Source of the DNA: Anaerolineae bacterium
Lineage (GTDB): Bacteria; Chloroflexota; Anaerolineae; Aggregatilineales; J027
DNA: 64,000 nt
Assembly (NCBI GenBank): GCA_021463865.1
Contig: JAJTXY010000001.1
Span: forward strand, 248,001 to 312,000
Direction of reading: 5' to 3'
Shown: positions 62,711-64,000 of the stretch, piece by piece
How positions within the stretch are numbered: the stretch's first letter is position 1
Layout of the letters: the number at the start of each line of letters is the position of its first letter
The notes under the pieces: generated by a model
The model's input: only the letters and a program-made list of their open reading frames with translations
The model's database searches: none
What the model was told of the DNA's origin: nothing
Translations under genes and position numbers: made by a program

Positions 62711-64000
62711 ATGGACAACACGGATTTAAATGAACAAAATGTGGTGCTAGAGGCGCGTAATGTAACCAAACGTTTCCCCGGTATCCTTGCTAATGACCGC
62801 GTAGACCTCAAACTACGGCGCGGTGAGATCTTGGCTTTGTTGGGTGAAAACGGCGCGGGTAAAAGCACGCTGATGAATATTATCTATGGCCTTTATCATC
62901 AAGAGGAAGGCCAAGTTTTTCTTAAAGGCAAAGAAGTCAAATTTACCAGCCCGCGTGAGGCCATTCACAGCGGCATCGGCATGGTGCATCAACACTTCCA
63001 ATTGGTAAATGTGATGACCGTCGCGGAAAACGTGGTTTTGGGGGAAGAAAAAGAAGCCCCCCATCGGCGCACCTTATTTGCTATCTTTTTTGCTCTTCTG
63101 TTTGGTATCGGCTTGGTATGGCTGTCGTTTCAAAATGACCTCATCTACAACATCTTCGCGTTTGCAGTGCTGGCAGCAGGGCTTCCATTGGTGTTGGCAC
63201 GTTGGCTGGTGCGGCTCGCCAGTAGTGGTCAAAATGGATCAAAACGAGAAACACTAAAACGTGTACGTCCGATTGCCGCTGTCGTGCTTCAACTGCTGGC
63301 GGCATTGGGGGTGATGCTGGGGGCAGCAGATGGCAGCGGGGAGATTATTGGTTCGTTGGTGGTCTTTGCTATTGGTATCGCGGTGGGTTTTGGTACGGCG
63401 GTTATACTGCCGCCCATTCTAGTAGACCGCTTGAAACCATCCGAAAGCAAAACGCCACTATCTTGGCCGCTGTTTGCGTTGGGTGCTTTGATTGTCTATG
63501 CCGTCTGGTTTTTGGTATTGCAATCGAACACCGGAGATGGCTTAGGCGCGGCAGGTGCATTGTTAGCCCTATTTTTAGGCGCGACGGCGGTGGCCGCAGG
63601 CTTGGCGTTTGTGTTCGATTTTCTATTTAACCAATGGGAAACCGTCACAGGGGTTTTACGTGTCGCATGGGGGGCAGCTTGGCGTTTGGCCCTGATTATC
63701 GTGGCGTTTTGGGTTGGTAATCAGATGCTGCGAATCACCGAGATGGGCCTCATCACTGTTATTCTCCAGCACGATGTCACTTTTTTTGCCGAAGCCGAAG
63801 AACCTGTCGGTAATGTCAACGGCAAAGGTGGCGCGGCGGGTACATTTGAGAATGAAATTTCATGGCGCACCATTGAACGTGCGGGCAGTCGGCAGGCGCA
63901 GTTGAATGCGCTGCTTGACGAAATTGATGTGACTTATGGCGTGGACTATACCTATGAAAATACGCACGATGGCTTAACCTCACGCACGTTTGTAAAAGGC
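62711..64000 (+). CDS. ABC ATPase with a large membrane domain inserted after the Q-loop (3' end outside window)
   Basis: The frame is open from ATG 62711 to the window end, 430 residues. Residues 1-115 are a nucleoside/sugar-importer ATPase of the YufO/RbsA type: RNVTKRFPGILANDRVDL, Walker A GENGAGKST (45-53), KFTSPREAIHSGIGMVHQHF with the Q-loop (Q94), and VMTVAENVVLGEE. At the point where the helical subdomain should begin, the chain instead enters about seven membrane helices (roughly 121-140, 145-168, 187-207, 211-238, 252-270, 278-304 and 321-340). A polar segment with GKGGAAGTFENEISWRT follows. The signature and Walker B motifs are not yet reached. A true insertion is likely because codon use and frame are continuous. 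Confidence 0.85.
   Translation, partial: MDNTDLNEQNVVLEARNVTKRFPGILANDRVDLKLRRGEILALLGENGAGKSTLMNIIYGLYHQEEGQVFLKGKEVKFTSPREAIHSGIGMVHQHFQLVNVMTVAENVVLGEEKEAPHRRTLFAIFFALLFGIGLVWLSFQNDLIYNIFAFAVLAAGLPLVLARWLVRLASSGQNGSKRETLKRVRPIAAVVLQLLAALGVMLGAADGSGEIIGSLVVFAIGIAVGFGTAVILPPILVDRLKPSESKTPLSWPLFALGALIVYAVWFLVLQSNTGDGLGAAGALLALFLGATAVAAGLAFVFDFLFNQWETVTGVLRVAWGAAWRLALIIVAFWVGNQMLRITEMGLITVILQHDVTFFAEAEEPVGNVNGKGGAAGTFENEISWRTIERAGSRQAQLNALLDEIDVTYGVDYTYENTHDGLTSRTFVKG

Noticed and set aside
63050-63100. Assembly chimera joining an ABC ATPase to another gene
   Set aside because: It cannot be excluded without reads, but the frame, base composition and codon use stay even across the join and there is no repeat at the junction. 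It was kept as a finding.
1-64000. CRISPR array, prophage or transposase
   Set aside because: No regularly spaced direct repeats, no Cas, integrase, terminase or transposase-like product was seen in any frame.

Overview
The window looks like a chromosomal segment of a Chloroflexota bacterium, most likely of the Anaerolineae. This is inferred from gene content only: bactofilin, an F420-type luciferase-like oxidoreductase, DUF3090 and SCO1664-family genes, a bifunctional FtcD, a GAF-rich histidine kinase, KaiC-like ATPases and Thr/Pro-rich lipoproteins. Base composition is near balanced and even. Genes are dense, no gap without a gene exceeds about 250 bases, and there is no rRNA, CRISPR array or recognisable transposase.

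Layout. 1-4.2 kb: the end of a membrane-anchored protein, then secA. 4.3-8.8 kb: winged-helix protein, KaiC-like ATPase, two small membrane proteins and a large histidine kinase, packed like a signalling operon. 8.8-13.2 kb: adenosine deaminase, MBL hydrolase, PIG-L deacetylase, cell-wall amidase and a glutaredoxin-like protein. 13.2-14.2 kb: tRNA-Leu(CAG), a small possibly broken gene, a palindromic MITE-like element and a DUF4288 gene. 14.2-17.7 kb (minus): two nucleoside/BMP-type ABC permeases, CinA C-terminal amidase and a double-FHA protein. 17.9-24.8 kb: DnaB/KaiC-type ATPase, nitrilase, shikimate-kinase-like protein, HAD, HU, receiver, GNAT, arginase and DUF1028. 24.9-32.6 kb: two glycosyltransferases, mgtE, M20 peptidase, LLM oxidoreductase, NagD-like HAD and bactofilin. 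32.7-39.6 kb: ruvB, DUF2905, queA, ftcD, an M23 lipoprotein and a secreted protein. 39.6-44.4 kb (mostly minus): amidohydrolase, unknown protein, SDR and a frameshifted BRO-N gene divergent from an XRE regulator. 44.5-46.6 kb: the phosphatase/DUF3090/SCO1664 trio. 46.6-55.7 kb: MoxR, unknown, DUF58, DUF4129, HerA-like ATPase and lipoprotein. 55.9-62.5 kb: gltX, two tandem GT39 genes, holA and an FtsL/DivIC-like gene. 62.7 kb to the end: an ABC ATPase.

The most unusual object is that last gene. It begins as a YufO/RbsA-type ABC ATPase with an intact Walker A and Q-loop. Just before the helical/signature subdomain the same frame runs into a domain of about seven membrane helices, followed by a soluble stretch that continues past the window edge. 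Its natural partners, the two permeases at 14-16 kb, lie elsewhere in the window without an ATPase. Other points worth a look are the KaiC/wHTH/membrane/histidine kinase module, the 125-bp inverted-repeat element, the A5-tract frameshift in the BRO-N gene, and the HerA-like ATPase with a long Pro/Gln linker and coiled coil downstream of the MoxR cluster.
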